A stretch of DNA of 20,676 bases from contig JAEWLS010000043.1 of NCBI GenBank assembly GCA_023457435.1, forward strand, positions 1 to 20,676. Reading direction: 5' to 3'. Each line of letters starts with the position of its first letter. Position 1 is the stretch's first letter. The position numbers were made by a program, and so were the translations under genes. This document shows positions 1 to 7,647 of the stretch, piece after piece. The notes under the pieces were generated by a model. The model saw only the letters and a program-made list of their open reading frames with translations, did not search any database and was not told the origin of the DNA. Source of the DNA: Pseudomonadota bacterium (GTDB lineage Bacteria > Pseudomonadota > Alphaproteobacteria > Rhizobiales > Rhizobiaceae).

Positions 1-2696
1 TCCATGAAGTCGGCCCAGACGAAATGGGGCAGCATGAAGCGGTCATGCAGGGTGGTGCCCCAGCGGGTGAAGGTGCCCTCCTTCGGGGCCTTCCAGAAGC
101 GGGCGACGAGGGCGCGCACCAGCAACTGCTGGGCGAGGTTCATGCGAGCGTTGGGCGGCATCTCGAAGCCGCGGAACTCGACCAGGCCGAGGCGGCCGGT
201 GGGGCCATCGGGCGAGTAGAGCTTGTCGATGCAGATCTCGGAGCGGTGGGTGTTGCCGGTGACGTCGACGAGGAGGTTGCGGAACAGCCGGTCGACCAGC
301 CACGGCACCGGCGCATCGCCCTCGCCGGGGGCTGGCACCTGCCTGAGGGCGATTTCGAGTTCGTAGAGGCTGGCGTGACGCGCCTCGTCCATGCGCGGCG
401 CCTGCGTGGTGGGGCCGATGAAGAGGCCGGAGAACAGGTAGCTCAGCGCGGGATGCTGCTGCCAGTGGAGGACCAGCGACTTCAGCAGGTCCGGGCGGCG
501 CAGGAAGGGCGAGTCGCCGGGGGTGGCGCCGCCGACCACGACGTGGTTGCCGCCGCCGGTGCCGGTGTGCTTGCCGTCGATCATGAACTTGTCGGCGCCG
601 AGGCGGACGTTGCGCGCCTCCTCGTAGACGGCGGTGGTGGTGGCGACGCATTCCTCCCAACTGGCGGCGGGGTGGATGTTCACCTCGATGACGCCGGGAT
701 CGGGCGCGACGCGGATGACGTTGAGGCGCGGATCGTGCGGCGGCGGATAGCCCTCGATGTGCACCGGCAGCCCGGTCTCCTTTGCCGCCGTTTCGATCGC
801 CGCGATCAGCTCCAGATAGTCTTCGACACGCTCGACCGGCGGCATGAACACGCACAGGCGCCCGTCACGTGGCTCGATCGCCAGCGCGGTGCGAACCGCG
901 CCGTCCATCTCGCCAAGCGACTGCTCCACGCGCTCCTGTGCCCCTTCCGCTGCGGCGAAGCTGGCCACTGGCTGCGCTCGCTCCGCATGCTCCTCCGCGG
1001 GCTTGTTGAAGTCCGGAAGCGTCCCGCTGATTGCTGTCGGGTCGGCGGGGTTGACAAAGGGATAGCGCGACGGCGGTACGTGGGGGAGCGAAGCGAGCGG
1101 CAGGCGGTAGCCGACAGGACTGTCGCCCGGCACGAGGAAGAGGTGGCCGCGCCTTAGCTTCCACTTCTCCGACCGCCAGGCCTGGGCCTGCCAACGCTGG
1201 ATCGGCAGCACGTGGCCGGATGGCTCGGTGAGCCCGCGCTCGAACACGCGGGCGAACCGGTTGCGCTCCTCGGGGTCCTCGAGCTTGGAGTTCTCGGGGG
1301 TCACGTTCTCTGGAAGCTTGCCTTCCTTGAGAATCCACTCGGCCGGATCCTCGTATGCGGAAACGACGTTGCCCGGATCGACGCCGAGTTCGCCGGCCAC
1401 CGCCTTTAGCAGCACCTCGCTCGCCTGCGCATCCGCACCGGTCTGCGCGGTCTCTTCCGCGACCAGTTCCGGGTCGCGCCAGATCGGCTTGCCGTCGCGG
1501 CGCCAGTACAGCGAGAAGGTCCAGCGCGGCAGGCTTTCGCCCGGATACCACTTGCCCTGGCCATGATGCAGGAAGCCGCCCGGCGCGAAACGCTGCCGCA
1601 GCCTGCGGATCAGCTTGTCGGCGAGCGCGCGCTTCGTCGGGCCGACGGCGTCCGTGTTCCATTCCGCGCTCTCGAAATCGTCGATCGAGACGAAGGTTGG
1701 CTCGCCGCCCATGGTGAGGCGCACATCGCCGGCCTGGAGCGCCGCATCGACCTTTTCGCCAAGCGTGTTGAGTGCCTGCCAGCTCTCGTCGGAGAACGGC
1801 TTGGTGATGCGCGGATGCTCGGCGACGCGCGCCACCTTCATGTCGAAGGCGAATTCGACCTCGGCATAGCTTGCCATGCCGCTGATCGGCGCCGCGTTGC
1901 TGAAGTGCGGTGTCGCCGAAAGCGGGATGTGGCTCTCGCCGGTAAGCAGGCCCGACGTCGGATCGAGCCCGATCCAGCCCGCGCCGGGCAGGTAGACTTC
2001 GCACCACGCGTGCAGGTCGGTGAAGTCGTTCTCCGTGCCCTTCGGCCCGTCGATTGCCACGAGGTCGGGCTTCAGCTGTATGAGGTATCCGGAGACGAAC
2101 CGCGCCGCGAAGCCGAGGTGCCGCAGCGCATTGACCATCAGCCAGGAAGAGTCGCGGCACGAGCCGGTGCCGCGCGAGAAGGTTTCCTCGGGCGTCTGCA
2201 CCCCCGGCTCCATGCGGATCACGTAGCCGACCTCGCGCGCAACCCGCGCATTGAGGTCGACGATAAACGAGACGGTCTGCTTGGGCTCGCGTGAAACCGT
2301 GTCGAGAAACGCCTGCAGCAGCGGTCCCGCCGGTTCCACCTTGCGATAGATGGACAGGTCGTCGCGCAGTTCCTGCGGATACTCGAACGGCCATTGTTCG
2401 GCGACCGCCTCGACGAAGAAGTCGAACGGGTTGTAGACCGTCATGTCGGCGACGAGGTCGACCTCGATCTTGAGTTCTCGCACCGGCTCCGGGAAAACGA
2501 AGCGCGACAGCCAGTTCCCGTAGGGGTCCTGTTGGTGATTCACGAAGTGACCGCCGGGACTGACCTTGAGCGAATGCGATATCACTCGCGTGCGGCTATG
2601 AGGCGCCGGCCTAAGCCGGATGATCTGTGGGCTCAGCGTGACCGGACGGTCGTACCGGTAATGGGTCAGATGGTAGATGCTGGCCTTGATCGACAT
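1..2696 (-). CDS. Transglutaminase-like protein with DUF2126 C-terminal region (partial, C-terminus beyond window edge)
   Basis: The reading frame is open from an ATG at 2696 to the left edge, giving about 898 residues of a protein that in this family usually reaches about 1,100. The N-terminal part, starting MSIKASIYHLTHYRYDRPVT, matches the bacterial transglutaminase N-domain. A cysteine-protease-like transglutaminase core follows, with the triad visible as Cys180 (GTGSCRDSSW), His229 (DLHAWCEV) and Asp245 (GLDPTSG). From about residue 300 the sequence matches the large DUF2126 region, including a GGEPTFVSIDD-type motif and a GTGGGNHVVVGG stretch. No signal peptide is visible, so it is probably cytoplasmic. 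The family often lies in clusters with circularly permuted ATP-grasp and alpha-E proteins and may act in peptide or amide processing, but the substrate is unknown; this role is inferred from family knowledge. It is transcribed divergently from the topoisomerase gene, 124 bp away. Confidence 0.9.
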   Translation of the reverse strand, partial: MSIKASIYHLTHYRYDRPVTLSPQIIRLRPAPHSRTRVISHSLKVSPGGHFVNHQQDPYGNWLSRFVFPEPVRELKIEVDLVADMTVYNPFDFFVEAVAEQWPFEYPQELRDDLSIYRKVEPAGPLLQAFLDTVSREPKQTVSFIVDLNARVAREVGYVIRMEPGVQTPEETFSRGTGSCRDSSWLMVNALRHLGFAARFVSGYLIQLKPDLVAIDGPKGTENDFTDLHAWCEVYLPGAGWIGLDPTSGLLTGESHIPLSATPHFSNAAPISGMASYAEVEFAFDMKVARVAEHPRITKPFSDESWQALNTLGEKVDAALQAGDVRLTMGGEPTFVSIDDFESAEWNTDAVGPTKRALADKLIRRLRQRFAPGGFLHHGQGKWYPGESLPRWTFSLYWRRDGKPIWRDPELVAEETAQTGADAQASEVLLKAVAGELGVDPGNVVSAYEDPAEWILKEGKLPENVTPENSKLEDPEERNRFARVFERGLTEPSGHVLPIQRWQAQAWRSEKWKLRRGHLFLVPGDSPVGYRLPLASLPHVPPSRYPFVNPADPTAISGTLPDFNKPAEEHAERAQPVASFAAAEGAQERVEQSLGEMDGAVRTALAIEPRDGRLCVFMPPVERVEDYLELIAAIETAAKETGLPVHIEGYPPPHDPRLNVIRVAPDPGVIEVNIHPAASWEECVATTTAVYEEARNVRLGADKFMIDGKHTGTGGGNHVVVGGATPGDSPFLRRPDLLKSLVLHWQQHPALSYLFSGLFIGPTTQAPRMDEARHASLYELEIALRQVPAPGEGDAPVPWLVDRLFRNLLVDVTGNTHRSEICIDKLYSPDGPTGRLGLVEFRGFEMPPNARMNLAQQLLVRALVARFWKAPKEGTFTRWGTTLHDRFMLPHFVWADFM

Positions 2697-2773
2697 GTCA
2701 CCACGATGCGTTGGTGGCCGGAACGTTCCACAAATTTTTGCGGCGCACCATGCTTTTGTACGCTGGCGCTTCA

Positions 2774-2798
2774 GGAACCTTGCGCCGCGCGGGAGGTT
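2774..2798 (+). promoter_or_regulatory. Candidate RpoE2/EcfG-type (general stress response) promoter for topoisomerase IB
   Basis: GGAAC at 2774-2778 is followed after exactly 18 nt by TT at 2797-2798. This fits the GGAAC-N18/19-TT consensus known for RpoE2 of Sinorhizobium. It would start transcription about 15 nt before the ATG at 2821, leaving a short leader that contains the GGAG ribosome site at 2809-2812. The match is short and only the spacing and position support it. Confidence 0.4.
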
Positions 2799-2820
2799 GA
2801 GCGGCGTCGGAGTTCCGCTC

Positions 2821-3885
2821 ATGCTTCAGTCGCCTGCCCGCACCAAAGAACTGCAGATACGCATCGATACCGAGACGGCTGCGAGGCGCGCATCGCTGAC
2901 ATACTGCAGCGACGCCGAGCCGGGTGGCATTCGCCGGAAGGGAGCGCCGAACCGCTTCTACTATGTGGATGCGAAGGGCAAGCGCATCGGCGACGGGCCC
3001 ACCCTGGAGCGCATTCGCGCTTTGGGCATCCCCCCTGCCTGGACCGACGTATGGATCTGCCCGGATGAAGACGGCCACCTGCAGGCCACCGGTCGCGACG
3101 TCAAGGGCCGCAAGCAGTACCGTTACCACGAGCGTTGGTCGGCGACGCGCGACGAGGTGAAGTTCTCGTCGCTCGCGGCATTCGCGGCCGCCCTGCCGAA
3201 GATCCGTGCCCGTATCGACGCCGACCTGCGCTTGCGCGGCCTGCCGCGAAACAAGGTGCTGGCCGCAATCGTCTGGCTTCTCGACAACACGATGATCCGT
3301 GTCGGCAATGCTCAGTATGCTCGCGATAACAAGAGCTTCGGCCTGACGACCCTGCGCACTCGCCATGTCGCGATCGAGGGCTCACGGCTGCGCTTCGAGT
3401 TCCGCGGCAAGTCCGGCAAGGACTGGCGCGTTCGCCTGACTGACAAGCGCATGGCAAGGGTCCTGCGCGGCATGGCCGAACTCCCCGGTCAGCACCTGTT
3501 CCAATATGTGGACGGCGACGGCGAGCGCCGCATCGTGCGTTCGGACGACGTCAACGCATACATAGCCGAGGCGGCCGGCGCCGACTTCACGTCGAAGCAC
3601 TTTCGCACCTGGGGCGGGACCGTCCGCGCCCTTGCCATCCTGGCCTCGCGCGACATGCCGGAAGGCAACCTCAAGCGTTTCGCCAACTCGGTCGTCGATG
3701 AGGTCGCCGCGAAGCTCGGCAACACGCGTGCCGTCTGCCGCCGCTGCTACATTCACCCCGCGATCTTTCGGGAGTGGGAAGACGGCAAGCTCCAGAACGA
3801 GGTGAAGGCGGTCAGGCGCGCGCGCCGTAAAGGCCTCGACGCCGAGGAGGCGCTGGTCGCGGCCTGGCTCGAGAAGTTCGCCTAA
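2821..3885 (+). CDS. DNA topoisomerase IB (poxvirus/bacterial type)
   Basis: This 354-residue protein relaxes supercoiled DNA by nicking one strand through a 3'-phosphotyrosyl intermediate. By comparison with vaccinia and Deinococcus TopIB, the catalytic residues are Arg160 (IRVGN), Lys197 (FRGKSGK), Arg262 (KHFRTWGG), Asn301 and the nucleophile Tyr310 (GNTRAVCRRCYIHP). Bacterial members have Asn where the viral enzyme has His. The frame is open further upstream to 2677, but the ATG at 2821 is preferred because GGAG lies 9 nt before it and the homologous region begins just after it (RTKELQIRID). The upstream extension would also overlap the start of the divergent gene. The stop codon interlocks with that of the convergent aldehyde dehydrogenase (4-bp overlap). 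In rhizobia, accessory TopIB genes are often stress-related; the GGAAC promoter candidate agrees. Confidence 0.93.
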   Translation: MLQSPARTKELQIRIDTETAARRASLTYCSDAEPGGIRRKGAPNRFYYVDAKGKRIGDGPTLERIRALGIPPAWTDVWICPDEDGHLQATGRDVKGRKQYRYHERWSATRDEVKFSSLAAFAAALPKIRARIDADLRLRGLPRNKVLAAIVWLLDNTMIRVGNAQYARDNKSFGLTTLRTRHVAIEGSRLRFEFRGKSGKDWRVRLTDKRMARVLRGMAELPGQHLFQYVDGDGERRIVRSDDVNAYIAEAAGADFTSKHFRTWGGTVRALAILASRDMPEGNLKRFANSVVDEVAAKLGNTRAVCRRCYIHPAIFREWEDGKLQNEVKAVRRARRKGLDAEEALVAAWLEKFA

Positions 3886-5393
3886 TCGATATCGAACGAG
3901 ACGCCTTGCGCCAGCGGCAGGGCATGGCTGTAGTTCACCGTATTGGTGGCGCGGCGCATATATGCCTTCCACGCGTCGGAACCGCTTTCGCGCCCGCCGC
4001 CGGTTTCCTTCTCGCCGCCGAAAGCGCCGCCGATCTCCGCACCGGATGTACCGATGTTGACGTTGGCGATCCCGCAGTCGGAGCCCTCCGCCGAAAGGAA
4101 CAGTTCGGCTTCGCGCAGATCGGTCGTGAAGATGGAGGAGGAGAGCCCCGCGCCGACCGCATTGTGCTCCACGATCGCCGCTTCGAGGTCCGAATACCGC
4201 AGAACGTAGAGAATAGGCGCAAACGTCTCTTCGAGCACGGGACCGTCGTGGCTCGGCATCTCGACGATGGCCGGCCGGACGTAGAATGCTTCCTGACCTT
4301 CCGCTTCGACGCGATCGCCGCCCGTGACCTTGCCGCCGAGAGCCTTTGCGGCGCTCAGGGCCTTGCCCATCGCCTCGAACGCTGCTTTGTCGATGAGCGG
4401 GCCTACAAGCGCCTTGGTGGTGAGCGGGCTGCCGACCGAAACGCTTTCATAGGCCTTGCGAAGCCGCGGCAGCAACTTGTCGTAGACGCTGTCGTGCACG
4501 AACAGCCGGCGCATCGTCGTGCAGCGCTGGCCGGCCGTGCCCATCGCGCCGAAGGCGATGGCCCGCAACGCCATGTCGAGATCCGCCGACGGTGTTACGA
4601 TACCGGCGTTGTTGCCGCCGAGTTCGAGGATGGAGCGCGCGAAGCGCTTGGCGAGGCGGGGCCCGACGTCGCGTCCCATGCGCGTCGATCCGGTTGCCGA
4701 AACCAGCGGCACCTTGGGATGGTCGACCAGGACTTCGCCGATGTCGCGGCCGCCGATGAGCACTGCCAGAAGGCCGTCCGGCACGAAGCCGGCGCGCTTG
4801 GCTGCCTTGTCGAAGATCGCCGCGCAGGCGAGTGCCGTCAGCGGCGTCTTCTCCGATGGCTTCCACACCACCGCATTGCCGCATACCAGCGCCAGCGCCG
4901 CGTTCCACGACCACACGGCGACCGGGAAGTTGAAGGCCGAGATCACGCCGACGACGCCGAGCGGATGCCACGTCTCCATCATGCGGTGGCCGGGGCGTTC
5001 GGTGGCGATCGTCAGACCGTAGAGCTGCCGCGACAGGCCGACCGCGAAGTCGCAGATGTCGATCATCTCCTGGACTTCGCCGAGGCCTTCCGAGACGATC
5101 TTGCCGACCTCGATCGTCACCAGCCGCCCGAGATCGTTCTTGTGGGCGCGCAGTTCCTCGCCGAGAAGGCGCACGAATTCGCCGCGCTTCGGTGCTGGCA
5201 CCTTGCGCCATTCGCGATAGGCCGCGTCCGCCCTGTCGATCGCGCTCTTGGCATCGGCCGCACCGATCGTATGAACGCTGCCGACTGTCTCGCCGGTGAC
5301 CGGGCTGCGCGCCGGCATGTCGCCGCCTTCGATGGCGGATTTCGCGACGCCGAGCCTTTGAAGAAGCTCCGCGGTTTCGCGCGCGATCGTCAT
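3882..5393 (-). CDS. ALDH7-family aldehyde dehydrogenase (alpha-aminoadipic semialdehyde / piperideine-6-carboxylate dehydrogenase-like)
   Basis: This 503-residue NAD(P)-dependent aldehyde dehydrogenase has the catalytic Cys291 in GQRCTT, the general base Glu257 in ILELGGNN, Asn155 in AFNFPVAVWSWN and the cofactor Lys178 in WKPSE. The C-terminal IGGAFGGEKETGGGRESGSD stretch and the NNAGIV continuation are characteristic of the ALDH7/antiquitin branch. Family members oxidise alpha-aminoadipate semialdehyde (piperideine-6-carboxylate) in lysine degradation, but some have broad aldehyde specificity and no lysine-catabolic partner is adjacent. The ATG at 5393 is supported by AAGGA about 8 nt upstream. 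The length is normal for the family. The gene appears monocistronic: a hairpin lies between it and the next minus-strand gene, and it runs convergently into topoisomerase IB with overlapping stop codons. Confidence 0.92.
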   Translation of the reverse strand: MTIARETAELLQRLGVAKSAIEGGDMPARSPVTGETVGSVHTIGAADAKSAIDRADAAYREWRKVPAPKRGEFVRLLGEELRAHKNDLGRLVTIEVGKIVSEGLGEVQEMIDICDFAVGLSRQLYGLTIATERPGHRMMETWHPLGVVGVISAFNFPVAVWSWNAALALVCGNAVVWKPSEKTPLTALACAAIFDKAAKRAGFVPDGLLAVLIGGRDIGEVLVDHPKVPLVSATGSTRMGRDVGPRLAKRFARSILELGGNNAGIVTPSADLDMALRAIAFGAMGTAGQRCTTMRRLFVHDSVYDKLLPRLRKAYESVSVGSPLTTKALVGPLIDKAAFEAMGKALSAAKALGGKVTGGDRVEAEGQEAFYVRPAIVEMPSHDGPVLEETFAPILYVLRYSDLEAAIVEHNAVGAGLSSSIFTTDLREAELFLSAEGSDCGIANVNIGTSGAEIGGAFGGEKETGGGRESGSDAWKAYMRRATNTVNYSHALPLAQGVSFDID

Positions 5394-5436
5394 GTGTGCT
5401 TCCTTCGATGATGTAGGCGCGTCATAGCGCGGCGAT

Positions 5437-5470
5437 GGCTGTGCCGTCCACGCCAGGCTGCGGCACAGCC
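5437..5470 (-). terminator. Perfect 10-bp inverted repeat after the MotB-like gene (possible transcript end)
   Basis: GGCTGTGCCG at 5437-5446 pairs perfectly with CGGCACAGCC at 5461-5470 around a 14-nt loop. It lies 7 nt beyond the stop of the MotB-like gene in its direction of transcription. No T-tract follows on either strand, so it is not a canonical intrinsic terminator. It may protect mRNA 3' ends or serve as a weak or Rho-assisted stop. Confidence 0.35.
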
Positions 5471-5477
5471 CGGCCCG

Positions 5478-6503
5478 TCAGCGCTCCGTGAGCTTCAGCT
5501 CGATGCGGCGGTTGCGGTTGCGCGCTTCCAGCGTGTCGGCCGCATCCAGCGGCTGGTACTCGCCGAACCCGGCAGCCACCAGCCGGTTTGCCGGCACGCC
5601 GTTGGCGATCAGGAACTTCACCACCGATGTCGCGCGCGCCGAGGACAGCTCCCAATTGTCGCGGTAGCGCCCGGAGCCCGACAGCTGCACGTTGTCGGTG
5701 TGGCCGTCGACGCGCAAGACCCAGTTGATCTCCGGCGGGATTTCGCGCTGCAGCTCGAGGATGGCCGAAGCCAGCTTGCGCATTTCCTCCTGCCCGGCAA
5801 CGTTGATCTGCTCGCCGCCGGGCGGGAACAGAACCTCCGACTGGAATACGAAGCGGTCGCCGACGATACGGATATTCTCGCGGTCCGAGAGGATCTCGCG
5901 CAGCCTTCCGAAGAAGTCGGAGCGGTAGCGGTTCAGCTCCTGCACGCGCTGCGCCAGCGCCACGTTGAGCCGCCGGCCCAGATCCGCGATCTTGGCGTTG
6001 GACTCGCGGTCGCGCGTTTCCGAGACGTCGAGCGCTGCTTCAAGCGCGCCGATCTGCTTGCGCAGCGCTGCGATCTGCTGGTTCAGCAGCTCGACCTGGC
6101 TCAGCGCGCGCTGGCTGACTTCCTTTTCGTTGGCCAGCTCGCCGCCGAGCGCGGCTGCTCTTGCCTCCGCGGCGTCGCCGGCGCCTGCGCCGGCGGCCAG
6201 CAGCGACTGCAGCCGCGAGCGTTCGGACTCGGCGACCTCGAGTGTCGCCTGCAAGCTCGCGAGCTGATCCTGCGTGTCCTGCGTGTTCGAGCGTTCGAGC
6301 GCGAGCAGTTGGGTCAGTTCGTTGATCTGCGAGTTGAGACGGATCAGGACCTCGTCGCGTTCCTCGACTTCCTGGCTCAGCAGGAATTGCGCCAGGACGA
6401 ATACCGACAGCAGGAACATGATCGCGAGCAGCAGCGTCGACAGCGCGTCGACGAAGCCCGGCCAGTAGTCGACCGTGCGCTGGCTGCGGCGGGCGAGCGC
6501 CAT
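5478..6503 (-). CDS. MotB-like protein: single N-terminal membrane helix, coiled coil and OmpA/peptidoglycan-binding domain
   Basis: This 341-residue protein has one transmembrane helix near residues 17-42 with a conserved-looking Asp19 at its entry (WPGFVDALST). A long coiled coil follows at about 45-190 (heptad-rich, many Q/L/E/R). The OmpA-family domain spans about 220-341, with the peptidoglycan-binding hallmarks DGHTDN, LSSARA and NRRIELKL. The arrangement resembles MotB or ZorB stator subunits, which anchor ion-driven channels to peptidoglycan. It starts one nucleotide after the stop of the MotA-like gene (TGA-G-ATG), so the two are probably translated together as one complex. It is not flagellar MotB: no flagellar genes are nearby and the N-terminal sequence differs. 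The pair is widespread in Rhizobiales, but its role is, as far as I know, not established; a function in envelope or cell-wall integrity is inferred. Confidence 0.88.
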   Translation of the reverse strand: MALARRSQRTVDYWPGFVDALSTLLLAIMFLLSVFVLAQFLLSQEVEERDEVLIRLNSQINELTQLLALERSNTQDTQDQLASLQATLEVAESERSRLQSLLAAGAGAGDAAEARAAALGGELANEKEVSQRALSQVELLNQQIAALRKQIGALEAALDVSETRDRESNAKIADLGRRLNVALAQRVQELNRYRSDFFGRLREILSDRENIRIVGDRFVFQSEVLFPPGGEQINVAGQEEMRKLASAILELQREIPPEINWVLRVDGHTDNVQLSGSGRYRDNWELSSARATSVVKFLIANGVPANRLVAAGFGEYQPLDAADTLEARNRNRRIELKLTER

Positions 6504-6504
6504 C

Positions 6505-7521
6505 TCAGCGGCGCTCCTTCAGCGCGTCGGCGATCTTGTCGAGCGTCTGGCGCAGCGCCTTCTGCTCCGAGGCCTGCGCCTCGACCCAGTCGCGCATGAT
6601 CTGCTGCTCGGAGCGCATGTTCTTGACCAGCCCCGATATGCCGTCCGCCAGGCTCGCCATCGACGCAGCGATGCGCGGATTGGCGGCGCCCCCCGTTTCC
6701 TGCATGGCGCGCAGCCGCTCGCCAAGCAGCTTCAGTTCGTCGGCCGAGGCGCCCTTGCTCGGGTCGATCACCGGGATATCCGAGTTCGGGTCGGTCACCG
6801 TCGACAGCCAGTTTTCCAGTTCGACGTAGAAGCGGTTCTGGGCGCGTCCGGCCTGCAGATCCAGGAAACCCAGCACCAGCGATCCGGACAGGCCGAACAG
6901 CGAGGACGAGAACGCGGTGCCCATGCCGGATAGCGGTGCGGAAAGGCCCTGCTTCAGCGCTGCGAGCACGTCGTTGCTGCTGCCCGAAGCCGGGTCGAGC
7001 GACTGGATCGTATTGCCGATCGAGCCGATCGTGCCGAGCAGGCCCCAGAAGGTTCCGAGCAGTCCGAGGAAGACCAGCAGGCCGATCAGGTAGCGCGAGA
7101 TGTCGCGGCTTTCGTCGAGTCGCGTGGCGATCGAGTCCAGCATGGAGCGCATCGACGTCGTCGACAGCGCCACCGCCGAATTGCGCGACAGCAGCGACTT
7201 CATCGGCGCCAGCAGGACCGGCTGCGTCGCCTCCGAGCCGGCGCGGAACGAGTTGACCCATCGGATCTCGCGGAAAAGCCGTATGACCTGTCCGAAGACA
7301 AGCAGCACGCCGACCGCTAGCACCCCCGCGATCAGCCCGTTGAGGCCCGGATTGGTCTGGAAGGCGGACGAGATCTGCCGGTAGAGGATGGCCGCGACGA
7401 AACCGGCGATGGCCAGGAAGATCAGCATCGAGAGCAGGAACACCTGCGGGCTCGAAAGATCGCGCGGGTCCGTATCCTCGGCAGCCGACGATCCGACACC
7501 CAGCGTACCCAGCAATGCCAT
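6505..7521 (-). CDS. MotA/TolQ/ExbB-like proton channel subunit
   Basis: The predicted protein has 338 residues from the ATG at 7521. This start is chosen over an upstream in-frame start at 7614 because AGAGG lies about 9 nt before it and the extension has poor, arginine-rich composition. Hydrophobic segments lie near residues 27-47, 62-82, 148-172 and 205-235. The third contains the glycine-rich LLGTFWGLLGTIGSIGNTI motif and the fourth GMGTAFSSSLFGLSGSLVLG, both typical of the MotA/TolQ/ExbB channel helices. The C-terminal 80 residues form a charged, probably helical cytoplasmic tail (LGERLRAMQET to LDKIADALKERR). Together with the downstream MotB-like partner it should form a proton-motive-force-driven inner-membrane motor. 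A GC-rich hairpin with a T-rich tail separates it from the upstream HlyIII gene, so it probably has its own promoter in 7522-7580. Confidence 0.87.
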   Translation of the reverse strand: MALLGTLGVGSSAAEDTDPRDLSSPQVFLLSMLIFLAIAGFVAAILYRQISSAFQTNPGLNGLIAGVLAVGVLLVFGQVIRLFREIRWVNSFRAGSEATQPVLLAPMKSLLSRNSAVALSTTSMRSMLDSIATRLDESRDISRYLIGLLVFLGLLGTFWGLLGTIGSIGNTIQSLDPASGSSNDVLAALKQGLSAPLSGMGTAFSSSLFGLSGSLVLGFLDLQAGRAQNRFYVELENWLSTVTDPNSDIPVIDPSKGASADELKLLGERLRAMQETGGAANPRIAASMASLADGISGLVKNMRSEQQIMRDWVEAQASEQKALRQTLDKIADALKERR

Positions 7522-7580
7522 TCGCGCGCCTCTTGCGATCCCAGCCCGTATCGCCCGGGACTCTAAACGGAATTGTGACC

Positions 7581-7608
7581 AAAATGAAAGGCGGGCGCGG
7601 CGCCCCGC
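7581..7608 (-). terminator. Probable intrinsic terminator after the HlyIII-family gene
   Basis: Read on the minus strand, a GC-rich stem (GCGGG pairing with CCCGC, plus two inner pairs, 7591-7608) is followed directly by CTTTCATTTT (7590-7581). It sits about 40 nt after the stop of the HlyIII-family gene. The stem is short with one bulge, and the tail is T-rich rather than a pure T-run. Confidence 0.42.
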
Positions 7609-7647
7609 GGGCATCGCGGCGACATTGTGGCGGCGCGTACCGAGGAA

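Noticed and set aside
865..2394. Open frame of 509 codons on the same strand as the DUF2126 gene
   Set aside because: Shifted-frame shadow of the transglutaminase-like gene, whose true frame shows the C-H-D triad and family motifs and runs off the window edge.
2720..2729. Palindrome GGAACGTTCC between the divergent transglutaminase and topoisomerase genes
   Set aside because: A 10-bp palindrome, but neither half continues into a stress-sigma promoter at the right spacing, and no known operator is matched.
5478..7521. Zorya-type anti-phage system (ZorA/ZorB)
   Set aside because: The MotA/MotB-like pair resembles ZorAB in outline, but no ZorC, ZorD or ZorE is adjacent and the neighbours are housekeeping genes.
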